64,000 nt of DNA from contig NZ_CP065546.1 of assembly GCF_015999545.1 (NCBI RefSeq), positions 3,194,001-3,258,000 of the forward strand, in the 5' to 3' direction. The position numbers were made by a program, and so were the translations under genes. Shown piece after piece: positions 1 through 8,029 of this stretch. Position 1 is the stretch's first letter, and every line of letters begins with the position of its first letter. This DNA comes from Lysinibacillus sp. JNUCC-52 (GTDB lineage: Bacteria; Bacillota; Bacilli; Bacillales_A; Planococcaceae). Under the pieces are notes generated by a model. The model searched no databases and was not told the DNA's origin. It saw nothing but the letters and a program-made list of their open reading frames with translations.

Positions 1-584
1 ATTGGAATAGCTTCACGATTACCTTGTTCTCCAGGTACATAAATATCATGAATACCAATTAAAGCTTCTGGATGAGAAATGTTTAACTCGATAATAATGT
101 TTTCTGCGTATTGTGCAAAGATTGGTGAGTTACCAACAGAGTTTGTTGGGATAATATAACCATCTTCAGTAATAGCAACTGCTTCAAGAATTAAATATTT
201 AATTGGTCCAATAATTCCTTGACGTACTAACTCAGCATTATGAGAAAGGTGAGCGTCTACATATAGGACATCACCAGAGTTAATTAAGTTACGGATACCC
301 GAATCTCCTTGGAATGGTCCGCGTTTACGAATTGCACCAGCTTCAGCTAAGTATTTATCTACTTCTGGCCCTAATGATGCACCTGTGTATACATCAATTT
401 TAAATTCTTCATTTTTTGCACGCTCAACTAATGCCATTGGAACAACTTTTGCATCCCCAGCACGAGTAAAACCACTCATACCAACTACATCACCGTTAGA
501 AATAAGTGCTGCTGCTGCTTCAGCAGAAACAATTTTACTTTCAAGTTCTTTTAAACCTAGGCGTTTTTGAATATTTGCATCCAT
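1..584 (-). CDS. Acetyl-CoA hydrolase/CoA-transferase family protein (5' part only)
   Basis: The first 194 or so residues of a protein whose 3' end lies beyond the left edge. The start is the ATG at 584, preceded on the minus strand by AGGGGAGG. The N-terminal segment (lysine-rich opening, then NGDVVGMSGFTRAGDAK near residue 30, and a later VDAHLSHN) matches by eye the acetyl-CoA hydrolase/transferase family, which includes succinyl-CoA:acetate CoA-transferases. These exchange CoA between acyl groups in the cytoplasm using an active-site glutamate, which would lie outside the window. Substrate cannot be decided from this fragment. A LytTR regulator follows on the same strand upstream, but its terminator separates the two transcripts. 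Confidence 0.85.
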   Translation of the reverse strand, partial: MDANIQKRLGLKELESKIVSAEAAAALISNGDVVGMSGFTRAGDAKVVPMALVERAKNEEFKIDVYTGASLGPEVDKYLAEAGAIRKRGPFQGDSGIRNLINSGDVLYVDAHLSHNAELVRQGIIGPIKYLILEAVAITEDGYIIPTNSVGNSPIFAQYAENIIIELNISHPEALIGIHDIYVPGEQGNREAIP

Positions 585-821
585 AAAAAAATCCTCCCCT
601 AAATCATTTTGATGGAAACCGATTACAAAACTAGAAAAAACCTGTATGAATTTTCTGTTTATTTAGTTGTAGTATGACTCCAACCATTTGATTAATACTA
701 TCACCAATTTGTCACAAAAACTTTATAATTAGCATTAAATTAAGTAAACAAAGAAAAAACGAGCGGAAGGCTGATTTTTCGACAGAGAAAACGTTTTATT
801 GTAGAGCTGAGGTTTCGAAAC

Positions 822-866
822 GAAAAAAGTACAGCAAGCTATCCTAAAAGAGGAGCTTGCTGTACT
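822..866 (-). terminator. Rho-independent terminator of the LytTR regulator gene
   Basis: A perfect 13-bp inverted repeat (828-840 and 854-866, AGTACAGCAAGCT arms) is followed on the minus strand by six T residues. It sits just after the stop codon of the LytTR gene and separates it from the CoA-transferase gene. Confidence 0.9.
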
Positions 867-874
867 AGAGCATA

Positions 875-1525
875 TTAGAAGCCTAATGAACGACGGAAAT
901 AACTTGCGTAGCGTTGACTAACAGGGATACGCGTACCATCTTTCATTATTAATAAGAACGTTGAGTGTGAATCTGGCTGAATTTCATCAATGTAATCAAT
1001 GTTTACAATATAAGAACGGTGACATCTAATAAATGAGTCAGGTGCTAAAAATAGCTCAAGATCACTTAAATTTAAACGGTGATAGCCTTCACGCCCCATT
1101 GTTTTAACAAATGTTTTACGAAGCTGTGTTTCAAGATAAATGACTTGATCATGCTTAATTGGATACCAACAATCATCGATTTTAATCGTGATATAGTTTG
1201 TTAAAAATGCAGATGGTTTTTGCGGGAAGATAGCTGTGATAGCACCTTTTGTCTCGCCTTCTTCCATTAAAGGAATACTCATACCATAGTAAGCAACACC
1301 AAATACATCAGGTTCAATATACGTGCTGATTTTTTGATTATAGCTTAAAGCCTTATGTGCAGCTGAACCTTCTTTAATAGGGTCACCTGGCTTAATTTTT
1401 AAATCAACCTTTTTGCTCGGTTGGTAGTACAAGTATTCATTTGTATCGGAAATTGCAATTGAAGTATTCTCAGGGAAAAACTCCTTAATAATCTCCATGA
1501 TTTCTTCTATTTGTTTTGGATCCAC
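875..1525 (-). CDS. LytTR-type DNA-binding transcriptional regulator
   Basis: The last 105 or so residues form a LytTR DNA-binding domain, with the typical VIYLET, SFIRCHRSYIVNI and GTRIPVSQRY segments. The first 110 residues are not a phospho-receiver: there is no aspartate-centred receiver pattern. They look like a small PAS/GAF-like sensor (IAISDTNEYLYY, GVAYYGMSIPL). It is therefore probably a one-component regulator. I place the start at the GTG at 1525 because GAGGTG lies six bases upstream; an in-frame GTG at 1534 falls inside that ribosome binding site. It lies directly upstream of the CoA-transferase gene on the same strand, so it may control acyl-CoA or acetate metabolism, but that is inference from position only. 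Confidence 0.85.
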   Translation of the reverse strand: MDPKQIEEIMEIIKEFFPENTSIAISDTNEYLYYQPSKKVDLKIKPGDPIKEGSAAHKALSYNQKISTYIEPDVFGVAYYGMSIPLMEEGETKGAITAIFPQKPSAFLTNYITIKIDDCWYPIKHDQVIYLETQLRKTFVKTMGREGYHRLNLSDLELFLAPDSFIRCHRSYIVNIDYIDEIQPDSHSTFLLIMKDGTRIPVSQRYASYFRRSLGF

Positions 1526-2018
1526 TATTAGCACCTCGTTTTAACTTTTAAAAATAGTATTATCATCTATTTTACTACATATTCGTATAAATTATATAGA
1601 GAAGATTTCGGAATAAAATAGAGATATGTCGATTGCTAAAATAAAAAGCGGAATAAATGCTTACATAAAATTCAATATGGAGTAATTAATTACTAATTAA
1701 TTTTATTATGTATATGGTAAAATTTAAATGTCTATTAATAAGTTTACAAGGTTTCAACTATCTTTATATGATAAATAAGAACTAGAATGATGTGCAAAAT
1801 GTGGTTGAAAGGAAATCGCAGAATATGGTAAAATTCACTGTAAAGTATATTTTTTTTTAATACTGGTGTTTAAGTTGGGTTATTTTTAAGCTATATTCAA
1901 TATATAATTGTGTAATAGGACTCAATTCATATGATAAATAAGTAAATACTTTTTTCTTATTTTGAAATTGCAATTCGATGTCAAATATTGTAATGTAATT
2001 CGTGCACTCTGAGGAAAG
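1526..2018. other. AT-rich intergenic region between divergent regulators
   Basis: This 493-base stretch has no credible gene. It is very AT-rich. A weak sigma-A-like promoter toward the AraC-type gene can be proposed at TTGTGT (1908-1913), 16 bases, TATGAT (1930-1935). Nothing else stands out. Confidence 0.4.
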
Positions 2019-2825
2019 ATGGGGAAGATTATGCAACTACATCAACATTCTATGTCCGAAACGATATCAAAAAGATACTTCCAAGAAATCGATAATATTA
2101 ACCAATATGTCGGTGTAGAAGAATTTTTTAATATTGAGTCAAAGTTAATATTTGAAATTTATCATTTAGAATCTGCGAAGGCAAAAAAATCTTTGCATGA
2201 ATTAATTGATATTCTTTCTATACGTTTTGGCAAGCAAGTTATTAAAATTGTGAGAGGTTACTTTTCTGTATTAGCGTCGATTGTTGCTCGTAAATTACTA
2301 GACAATCAAGTACCTTCAAAGAAAGCCTTTGCTTTTAATATTGCTTGTAATGATATGATTGAAAATCAAATGAAAGACGCTGAATTTTTGCAATTTGCTG
2401 ATGATTTAATCGATTTCTTTGTTTATTTTATCGCAGATAGAAAACAACCGACTTTCCGTCATCAGACAGTCAACAAAGTGATTATGTATATAAATGATGA
2501 GTTAGAAAATGATTTAACAGTCGAAAGTATCGCGAATAACTTCCATATTAGTACTAGTCACTTATCACGTATTTTTAGAGAACATGTGGGCATAACATTG
2601 GTTGAATATTTAAATGTTCGTCGAGTAGAAGAATCACAATATTACTTACGACATACAAATAAAAGCATTACGTCAATCTCAGACCAATTCCATTTTTGTA
2701 ATCAGAGCTATTTTACACGTATTTTTAAAAAATACACAGGTGTAACACCAAAGCATTTCCGTGATGAGCTACACCATGAGTTTTATCGTTTTGAAATGAA
2801 CGAGACTGAGATGCAAAACGTATAA
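2019..2825 (+). CDS. AraC/XylS-family transcriptional regulator
   Basis: The C-terminal 110 residues hold the two helix-turn-helix units of the AraC family: LTVESIANNFHISTSHLSRIF, then ITSISDQFHFCNQSYFTRIFKK followed by the signature TGVTPKHFRDE. The first 150 residues are helical and carry no cupin-like pattern that I recognise, so the ligand is unknown. Two starts are possible, ATG 2019 and ATG 2031 (MQLHQHSM), because GAGGAAAG and GGGGAAG both lie close upstream. The gene is transcribed alone, with a hairpin after it. No target gene is implied by the neighbours. Confidence 0.85.
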   Translation: MGKIMQLHQHSMSETISKRYFQEIDNINQYVGVEEFFNIESKLIFEIYHLESAKAKKSLHELIDILSIRFGKQVIKIVRGYFSVLASIVARKLLDNQVPSKKAFAFNIACNDMIENQMKDAEFLQFADDLIDFFVYFIADRKQPTFRHQTVNKVIMYINDELENDLTVESIANNFHISTSHLSRIFREHVGITLVEYLNVRRVEESQYYLRHTNKSITSISDQFHFCNQSYFTRIFKKYTGVTPKHFRDELHHEFYRFEMNETEMQNV

Positions 2826-2877
2826 ATCTAATTTGGACATTAAATGACTGGCGCTAACTATATGAACATACTATAAG

Positions 2878-2918
2878 ATGCGATCGTATTAGCGATGCTA
2901 AAGCGTGCATCTTTTTTA
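2878..2918 (+). terminator. Terminator after the AraC-type regulator
   Basis: Arms AGATGC and GCATCT enclose a region that itself folds, and are followed by a T run at about 2911-2917. Confidence 0.65.
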
Positions 2919-3050
2919 TGTAGCCGATTGCCATTGTTCCAAGTTTGCGATAACACGTATAAGAATTGATAAGTAGCGCTTGCTATTTGATAAAGGTAGT
3001 CTTTATAAGGTATACTTCACATTAGTTGAAAAATAATAGTAGGTGGAAAA

Positions 3051-3812
3051 ATGAAAAATTTGAAGCTATTATCAATGCTTGGTCTTGTTGTTTTTGTATT
3101 AAGCGGCTGTCAAGCAGTTGAGAACAAAGAAGGCTTTTTCTATAGTGTTTTTGTAAAACCTATGGAATTTTTACTGGAGTTTTTCGGGAATGATATTTTT
3201 TCAGGTAGCTATGGTTTAGCGATTATCGCCATTACGGTCCTTATCCGCTTAGTCTTAATGCCAATTATGTTGAAAAATTATCGTCAGCAACAATTAATGA
3301 AATCGAAAATGGATGCCTTCAAACCAGAAATGGAAGCCGTTCAGAAAAAAATGAAGGAAGCAAAGACAAAAGAAGAACAAATGCAATACCAGCAAGAAAT
3401 GATGGCTTTGTATCAAAAGCATGGTGTCAATCCGTTGAATATGGGTTGTTTACCAATGTTAATTCAAATGCCAATCATTATGGGTCTTTACTTTTCAATT
3501 TTATATTCTGCCGATGTGAAGTCACATGAGTTTTTATGGTTTAGCTTAGGTTCACCAGACATTGTTATGACAATTATTGCAGGGATTGTTTATTTAGTAC
3601 AAGCACGTGTATCTTTATGGACTGTACCAGAGCAACAAAAAAAGCAAATGAAAATGTTTATTTACATTTCGCCAATTATGATTGTCTTTATTTCTATGTC
3701 CTCTATGGCAGCTCTACCTCTTTACTGGTCTGTCAGTGGTGCATTACTAATTCTTCAAACGTATATTGGTCGAAAATATTATTCGGAGCATCCCGAAAAA
3801 GCAAAATCATAA
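3051..3812 (+). CDS. yidC: YidC/OxaA-family membrane protein insertase (lipoprotein)
   Basis: Inserts membrane proteins alone or with the Sec translocon. Residues 1-20 are a lipoprotein signal with lipobox LSGC, so the mature N-terminus is a lipidated Cys20. The family core follows: a first membrane segment around residues 50-70 ending in IRLVLMP with the conserved intramembrane arginine, a cytoplasmic helical hairpin rich in K, E and Q (residues 85-125), then MGCLPMLIQMPIIMGLY and three further membrane segments. At 253 residues it has the length of the Gram-positive SpoIIIJ/YqjG proteins. It is not next to rnpA-rpmH, so it is more likely the second (MisCB/YqjG-type) paralogue than SpoIIIJ. 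I see no MifM-like sensor gene upstream. Confidence 0.92.
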   Translation: MKNLKLLSMLGLVVFVLSGCQAVENKEGFFYSVFVKPMEFLLEFFGNDIFSGSYGLAIIAITVLIRLVLMPIMLKNYRQQQLMKSKMDAFKPEMEAVQKKMKEAKTKEEQMQYQQEMMALYQKHGVNPLNMGCLPMLIQMPIIMGLYFSILYSADVKSHEFLWFSLGSPDIVMTIIAGIVYLVQARVSLWTVPEQQKKQMKMFIYISPIMIVFISMSSMAALPLYWSVSGALLILQTYIGRKYYSEHPEKAKS

Positions 3813-3821
3813 ATGAAATTA

Positions 3822-3856
3822 TGTCGAGGCGCTTGTGTAGCCTCGATTTTTTTTAG
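3822..3856 (+). terminator. Terminator after yidC
   Basis: The stem TCGAGGC...GCCTCGA is followed by eight T residues. The ribosome binding site of the next small gene begins immediately afterwards, so some read-through may feed it. Confidence 0.8.
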
Positions 3857-3868
3857 GAGGAAAACAGC

Positions 3869-4117
3869 ATGAACACAAAATGGATTTCATCAATTCTTGT
3901 TGCAGTTTTTAGTATCGCAGCCATTGTATTTATCATTTTAGGTAACTTCAATTTTGCTGTACTAGCAATGACTATAATGTTTGCCATGTCAAATGGTTTC
4001 AGAGCAAAAAACTTTAAAGAGCAGGGATATATTAAAGAAGCTAAATGGATGAAGTATATGTCTATCTTTTTCTCTATAGCTTCAATCGTTGTTCTTATTA
4101 TCATTTTTACAGAATAA
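3869..4117 (+). CDS. Small two-helix membrane protein of unknown function
   Basis: An 82-residue protein with an excellent ribosome binding site (AGGAGGAAAACAGC before ATG). It consists of a hydrophobic N-terminal region (residues 7-41, one long or two short membrane segments), a basic amphipathic link (FRAKNFKEQGYIKEAKWMK) and a second membrane helix (residues 60-80). I do not recognise the family. It follows yidC with only a terminator between them. The longer antisense frame over the same bases has no ribosome binding site and is rejected. Confidence 0.7.
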   Translation: MNTKWISSILVAVFSIAAIVFIILGNFNFAVLAMTIMFAMSNGFRAKNFKEQGYIKEAKWMKYMSIFFSIASIVVLIIIFTE

Positions 4118-4179
4118 TAGGGGAAAAGCTTCACTAAAAAATATGAACAGTGATAAAATAAAAATATCATATTGAAATG

Positions 4180-4335
4180 TCTTGGCGAAGGTCACAGATT
4201 TTCAGAGTTTTTTTCAGCAGGCTCAATAAATCTGGACGCCATTAATGCCGAGGCGTACTGATTAAAGGTCTTAGGGTTGCGCAAACTCTCGATGAAACGA
4301 CCTGTCTGGTAGTTAAGCAACCCTGTATCTGTACA
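4180..4335 (+). ncRNA. Unassigned structured leader RNA upstream of the carboxypeptidase gene
   Basis: The 230-base gap before the carboxypeptidase start is full of complementary segments. GGCG (about 4183) can pair with CGCC (about 4238), enclosing CAGATTT and AAATCTG. Downstream, AGGTC, AGGGTTGC, GACCT and GCAACCCT occur in that order between about 4266 and 4325. The two helices therefore interleave, which means either a pseudoknot or mutually exclusive states. The distal arm lies within 25 bases of the GTG start and its ribosome binding site. This is what a cis-regulatory RNA would look like. It does not match the consensus motifs I remember for c-di-AMP, SAM, lysine, TPP or Mg riboswitches. 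Confidence 0.45.
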
Positions 4336-4350
4336 AAAGGGGCAAAAAAA

Positions 4351-5121
4351 GTGAAAAAAAGTCGTTTACCACTTATTATTGGTGCTGTTATTTCTGTGGC
4401 ATTAATTGTTTCTATTTTTGTAGTTGTAAACTATAAAAATAGCCAAGTAAATGTAGCATCTGACGAGGAACAACCAGCAGCACAAAAGGGCAAAGAAGAT
4501 GAGCCAACAAAAGAACAACCAAAATCACCTGATAAAACATCTGAGCCTCAAGAGCAGCCAGATGAAAACGGCTATTACCCAAATCAAACGATACCAACAG
4601 AGCCTACTTATATTGATGGCGTTTTATTAGCAAATAAAAGATACCCACTACCATCAACATTTGCACCTGGTGAAAGTCCAGAGGCTCGTCAAGCGTTAAA
4701 TACAATGATTGCAGAAGCGAAGCAACAAGGTTTTAACTTAGTAGCGTTTAGTGGATATCGTTCCTACGAGTATCAAACAACTTTGTATAATAACTATGTG
4801 AAGCGTGATGGTCAGGCTGCTGCAGACCGTTATAGTGCACGACCAGGTTTTTCAGAGCATCAAACAGGCTTAGCATTTGATATTGGTGAAGTTGGCAAAG
4901 ATGATTTATGGCTGACTGAGGAGTTTGGAGAAACACCAGCTGGACAATGGCTATTTGATAATGCTGCACAATTCGGTTTCATTTTACGATTCCCACAAAA
5001 CAAAGAAGACATTACAGGGTATATGTATGAATCATGGCATTACCGTTACGTAGGGGTCGAAATTGCTAAAAAAATTAAAGAACAAAATCTTACTTTAGAA
5101 GAATATTTAGGCGTGAAATAA
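4351..5121 (+). CDS. D,D- or L,D-carboxypeptidase, VanY/LdcB (peptidase M15B) family
   Basis: Trims the stem peptide of peptidoglycan outside the membrane. Residues 1-30 are an uncleaved or signal-type membrane anchor (LPLIIGAVISVALIVSIFVVV). A low-complexity acidic/proline linker follows (residues 38-75, EEQP, KEQPKSPDKTSEPQ), then the M15B catalytic domain. The zinc ligands are visible: SEHQTGLAFDIG (SxHxxGxAxD) and, further on, ESWHYRYVG (ExxWH). The start is GTG 4351 with AAAAGGGGC seven bases upstream. LdcB-type (tetrapeptide L,D-) and VanY-type (pentapeptide D,D-) cannot be separated by eye. It is single-gene, with a structured leader upstream and an intergenic repeat plus terminator downstream. 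Confidence 0.88.
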   Translation: MKKSRLPLIIGAVISVALIVSIFVVVNYKNSQVNVASDEEQPAAQKGKEDEPTKEQPKSPDKTSEPQEQPDENGYYPNQTIPTEPTYIDGVLLANKRYPLPSTFAPGESPEARQALNTMIAEAKQQGFNLVAFSGYRSYEYQTTLYNNYVKRDGQAAADRYSARPGFSEHQTGLAFDIGEVGKDDLWLTEEFGETPAGQWLFDNAAQFGFILRFPQNKEDITGYMYESWHYRYVGVEIAKKIKEQNLTLEEYLGVK

Positions 5122-5137
5122 AAAACAAGAGAATCCT

Positions 5138-5312
5138 ACCGTTGATTTACGCTAATGGTGGGCGCACTGTAAGTCGCAACCCTGGCGATGCACGGTTTTG
5201 ATCCTTTTGTCTAGTTTCTTGGACTATAGCTTTAGTCGATGTTAAACCGACAAGTTGTTGTACTATCCTTATGAAAACAGGGGAGACGCAACCGTCGTAG
5301 CGGAAATCAACA
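5138..5312. repeat. Palindromic intergenic repeat bounded by GTTGATTT/AAATCAAC
   Basis: The outer arms GTTGATTTACGCTA (near 5142) and TAGCGGAAATCAAC (ending near 5311) are inverted. The interior shares the string TGTAAG.CGCAACCCT with the element at 58891-59095, and both carry a nearby TACGCT and GTGGGC. I recall similar GTTGATTTCC...GGAAATCAAC palindromes scattered between genes in Bacillaceae. It encodes nothing. It is probably a degenerate MITE or REP-like element. Confidence 0.6.
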
Positions 5313-5316
5313 ACAT

Positions 5317-5356
5317 AAAAAGTGTTAGATTGACTCCAGTCAATCTAACACTTTTT
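5317..5356. terminator. Bidirectional terminator between the carboxypeptidase and cls
   Basis: A perfect inverted repeat of 19 bp (AAAAAGTGTTAGATTGACT, two-base loop, and its complement) carries A and T runs at its ends. It can stop transcription from both converging genes. Confidence 0.95.
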
Positions 5357-5393
5357 TCTTTTGTCTCGGCATCCAGGGAACATTATTAAGTAG

Positions 5394-6851
5394 CTACAAT
5401 ACTGGTGTTAACAAACGCGAAATAGATTCCTTGAACTTAATCATGTTCGATCGATTTTGATACATTTCCCACGTTAATTCCGTGCAATCTAAAATATCCT
5501 TTTCAAATAGCTCTGCTAATTGATGTGAAATCGTTGAATCATAAATAAATGCATTCACTTCGAAATTTAAACTGAAACTTCGTACATCAATATTGGCAGT
5601 TCCAACTGTAGACGCTTCATCGTCAATAATAATGGCTTTAGCATGAATAAATCCTTTTTCATAAATATAAACTTTTGCCCCAGCGCGCAGTAGCTGCCCC
5701 ACATAAGAGTATGTAGCCCAATAAACAAACATATGATCCGGTTTATTTGGAATCATTATACGAACATCAATACCTGAAAGTGTAGCAATTTTAATGGCAT
5801 CTAAAAAACTAACATCTGGAATAAAATAAGGAGTTTGAATATAAATATATCTTTTCGCCATATTAATAAGTTTTAAATAACCTATTTTAATTTGTTCCCA
5901 CTCAGAGTCTGGACCGCTTGAAACGATTTGTAAGCCTACATCACCTTTTTTCGGAATCGCTGGGAAGTAGCGATCTGAATAGCCCATTTTTTGCTGTGCA
6001 CAAGCTTGATTCCAATCTAGCAAAAAGCGTGTTTGTAGCGGATGGACGGCACTACCTTCAATGCGTAAATGAGTATCTCTCCAATAGCCAAATTTCTTTT
6101 GGAGTCCAAGATATTCATCTCCTACATTAAAGCCACCAATATAACCAATACGACCATCAATAACTACGATTTTACGGTGATTTCTAAAATTTAGACGTGG
6201 ATTGAGTAGTGGGAATATGGAGGGGAAGAACACTTCAACCTCACCGCCCGCTGCAAGAAGTTCTTTGAAATGTCTTCTTTTAACATTGCGGGAGCCCATT
6301 TCATCATACAAGAGCCTCACTTTTACCCCTTGTTTTGCCTTTTTGATCATTGCGTCGACAAGACGCGTACCTAAATTATCTAAACGAAAGATATAATATT
6401 GAATGTGGATATGGTCTTTTGCTGCTTCAATATCTCTTATTAGCTGTTCAAACTTGTCCGCACCATCATCAAAAATAGCAATATGGTTGTCTTGTGTTAG
6501 TACGGCATTATTCGTTTTTAAATGCATGTAAATCATCTCTTTATAATTTTCAGCATTTTCAATGCGAAACTCGAATGTATCCTCTCGAATCGTATCAATT
6601 TGGTAGCTAATCAGGTTATCTATCCCAATATCTTTGCGTCCTTCCCACCGAAACAAATGCTTCTTCCGCAGTTGCCTGCCGACTAGTAAATATAAAATAA
6701 ATCCAACTAATGGCAAGAAAAATAGGACAAGAATCCATGCCCATGTAGAAGTGGCATCTTTACGTTCTAAAAAAATAATGGTCATCGCTGATAAGATGTT
6801 AAAGATTAATACTAAAGGTACTAGATATTCTACATCTGTAAAAATGCTCAT
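5394..6851 (-). CDS. cls: Cardiolipin synthase (phospholipase D superfamily)
   Basis: Joins two phosphatidylglycerol molecules into cardiolipin at the membrane. The 485-residue protein has two N-terminal membrane helices (residues 8-28 and 36-58, ending in the basic GRQLRKKHLF). Two phospholipase D motifs follow, HNHRKIVVIDGRIGYIGGFN near residue 224 and HAKAIIIDDEASTVGTANID near residue 402. Length and arrangement are those of Bacillus ClsA/YwnE-type enzymes. It is monocistronic and convergent with the carboxypeptidase gene. Confidence 0.95.
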   Translation of the reverse strand: MSIFTDVEYLVPLVLIFNILSAMTIIFLERKDATSTWAWILVLFFLPLVGFILYLLVGRQLRKKHLFRWEGRKDIGIDNLISYQIDTIREDTFEFRIENAENYKEMIYMHLKTNNAVLTQDNHIAIFDDGADKFEQLIRDIEAAKDHIHIQYYIFRLDNLGTRLVDAMIKKAKQGVKVRLLYDEMGSRNVKRRHFKELLAAGGEVEVFFPSIFPLLNPRLNFRNHRKIVVIDGRIGYIGGFNVGDEYLGLQKKFGYWRDTHLRIEGSAVHPLQTRFLLDWNQACAQQKMGYSDRYFPAIPKKGDVGLQIVSSGPDSEWEQIKIGYLKLINMAKRYIYIQTPYFIPDVSFLDAIKIATLSGIDVRIMIPNKPDHMFVYWATYSYVGQLLRAGAKVYIYEKGFIHAKAIIIDDEASTVGTANIDVRSFSLNFEVNAFIYDSTISHQLAELFEKDILDCTELTWEMYQNRSNMIKFKESISRLLTPVL

Positions 6852-7134
6852 TCCTGCACCCCTCTACTATATTTCATATAATACTTAGTATAGCCTACTT
6901 TTCAGGTGGAAAGAAAGAAGAGTCCGCTATTTGTTGTTACCATAGAAAAGATTACCCCAAAATATGAAGAGGTAATCCATAGCACTTCTATAAATTGATG
7001 AAAAAACAATGCTAGAGTCTTGTCAGGACAGCGAGCACTATAACGAACAAAGCGGCAAGCCTTCATGTCGTATGGCTTGCCGATTATGTTTCTGTCGATA
7101 AGCCGCTTCAAAAGAGAAGGGGACTCTCACTAGC

Positions 7135-7932
7135 TTAGGAATAATATTCCCATTGAAATAATATATCCGAAAAATCTTGTTGTAGCAGTTTTTCACGATT
7201 AATAAAAAACTTCCCTACGCCACTATCTGCCCACATAATACCGAACTCATCATTAGAATCAATCTGTAGTAAAAGGACATCATAGCGTTGTAAGAGCTGT
7301 GACGTATGTCGAATGTCCTCATCTAAAAAATATGCATAACCACCTATTTTTGCTCCTGCACCTAAAAAATGCTGTAAATATATTTCGTGCAAATTAACAT
7401 CATAATTTAGAGTAGCTATTAGGCTAGGTAAATGATGCACAGCTCGATAATCTAACGCAGAAACAGGTTCTAACGTGGAGTGGAATTGTAATGCTAACTC
7501 CTCATTAATAGGAAACCAATTATTTGAGGAATGTGATTGGTGATGGTGTGTTGTCATAGTAATGTTGGATTCTACTGTCGGGTAAAATCGTACCTTATAA
7601 AACTGTTGAAAAATATCTTCTTTATAATACGCTGCATTGGCAAAAATATTAGATGATATAAAAAATTGCAAAATCCCTTGTGTAGGAAAACCTTGTATTT
7701 GCGGTACTTCTGCAAAATTTATTTGAGCTAATAAACGCATAGATTCACCAGTAATGTCTTTTGGAAGTGTTTGATAATATGGTAAATAAGGTTCACCGGC
7801 AAATTTACTTTCTGTTAATGAAGTTGTTCGTTTAGCTGGCGAAATAATAATCGCTGGAAGCAGCGAACTTTCAATTTCAGAACGTAATGGGTAGAGCTCT
7901 TTAGGTAGTGACAAATTTATCGTTTTGTTCAT
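7135..7932 (-). CDS. DUF1963 / YwqG-like protein
   Basis: A 265-residue protein resembling B. subtilis YwqG (about 260 residues), a member of DUF1963. Features that led me there: the opening LPKELYPLRSEIESSLLPAI, the SKFAGEPYLP segment (GGxPxLP-like) near residue 45, LAQINFAEVP near 88, GILQFFIS, and GGYAYFLDEDIR late in the protein. The molecular function is unknown. The start at 7932 has a CGGAGGACACC ribosome binding site. The terminal DSGVGKFFINREKLLQQDFS is typical of the family end. Confidence 0.85.
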   Translation of the reverse strand: MNKTINLSLPKELYPLRSEIESSLLPAIIISPAKRTTSLTESKFAGEPYLPYYQTLPKDITGESMRLLAQINFAEVPQIQGFPTQGILQFFISSNIFANAAYYKEDIFQQFYKVRFYPTVESNITMTTHHHQSHSSNNWFPINEELALQFHSTLEPVSALDYRAVHHLPSLIATLNYDVNLHEIYLQHFLGAGAKIGGYAYFLDEDIRHTSQLLQRYDVLLLQIDSNDEFGIMWADSGVGKFFINREKLLQQDFSDILFQWEYYS

Positions 7933-8029
7933 GCGGTGTCCTCCGAGTTTACACTTTCAAACATCAATGCCTTTAACAAATAAAATTAAAAACGTCTGTT
8001 ATTATAAGATACGACATTTTGTAAGTAAA

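Noticed and set aside
3853..4170. A 105-residue antisense frame over the small membrane protein
   Set aside because: No ribosome binding site, and the plus-strand frame has an excellent one.
4180..4335. c-di-AMP (ydaO-yuaA) or other known riboswitch
   Set aside because: The tell-tale conserved strings of the classes I remember are missing. I list it as an unassigned structured leader instead.
6902..7111. A 69-residue minus-strand frame
   Set aside because: It begins without a ribosome binding site, has no recognisable composition, and lies in a gap containing diverged hairpins.
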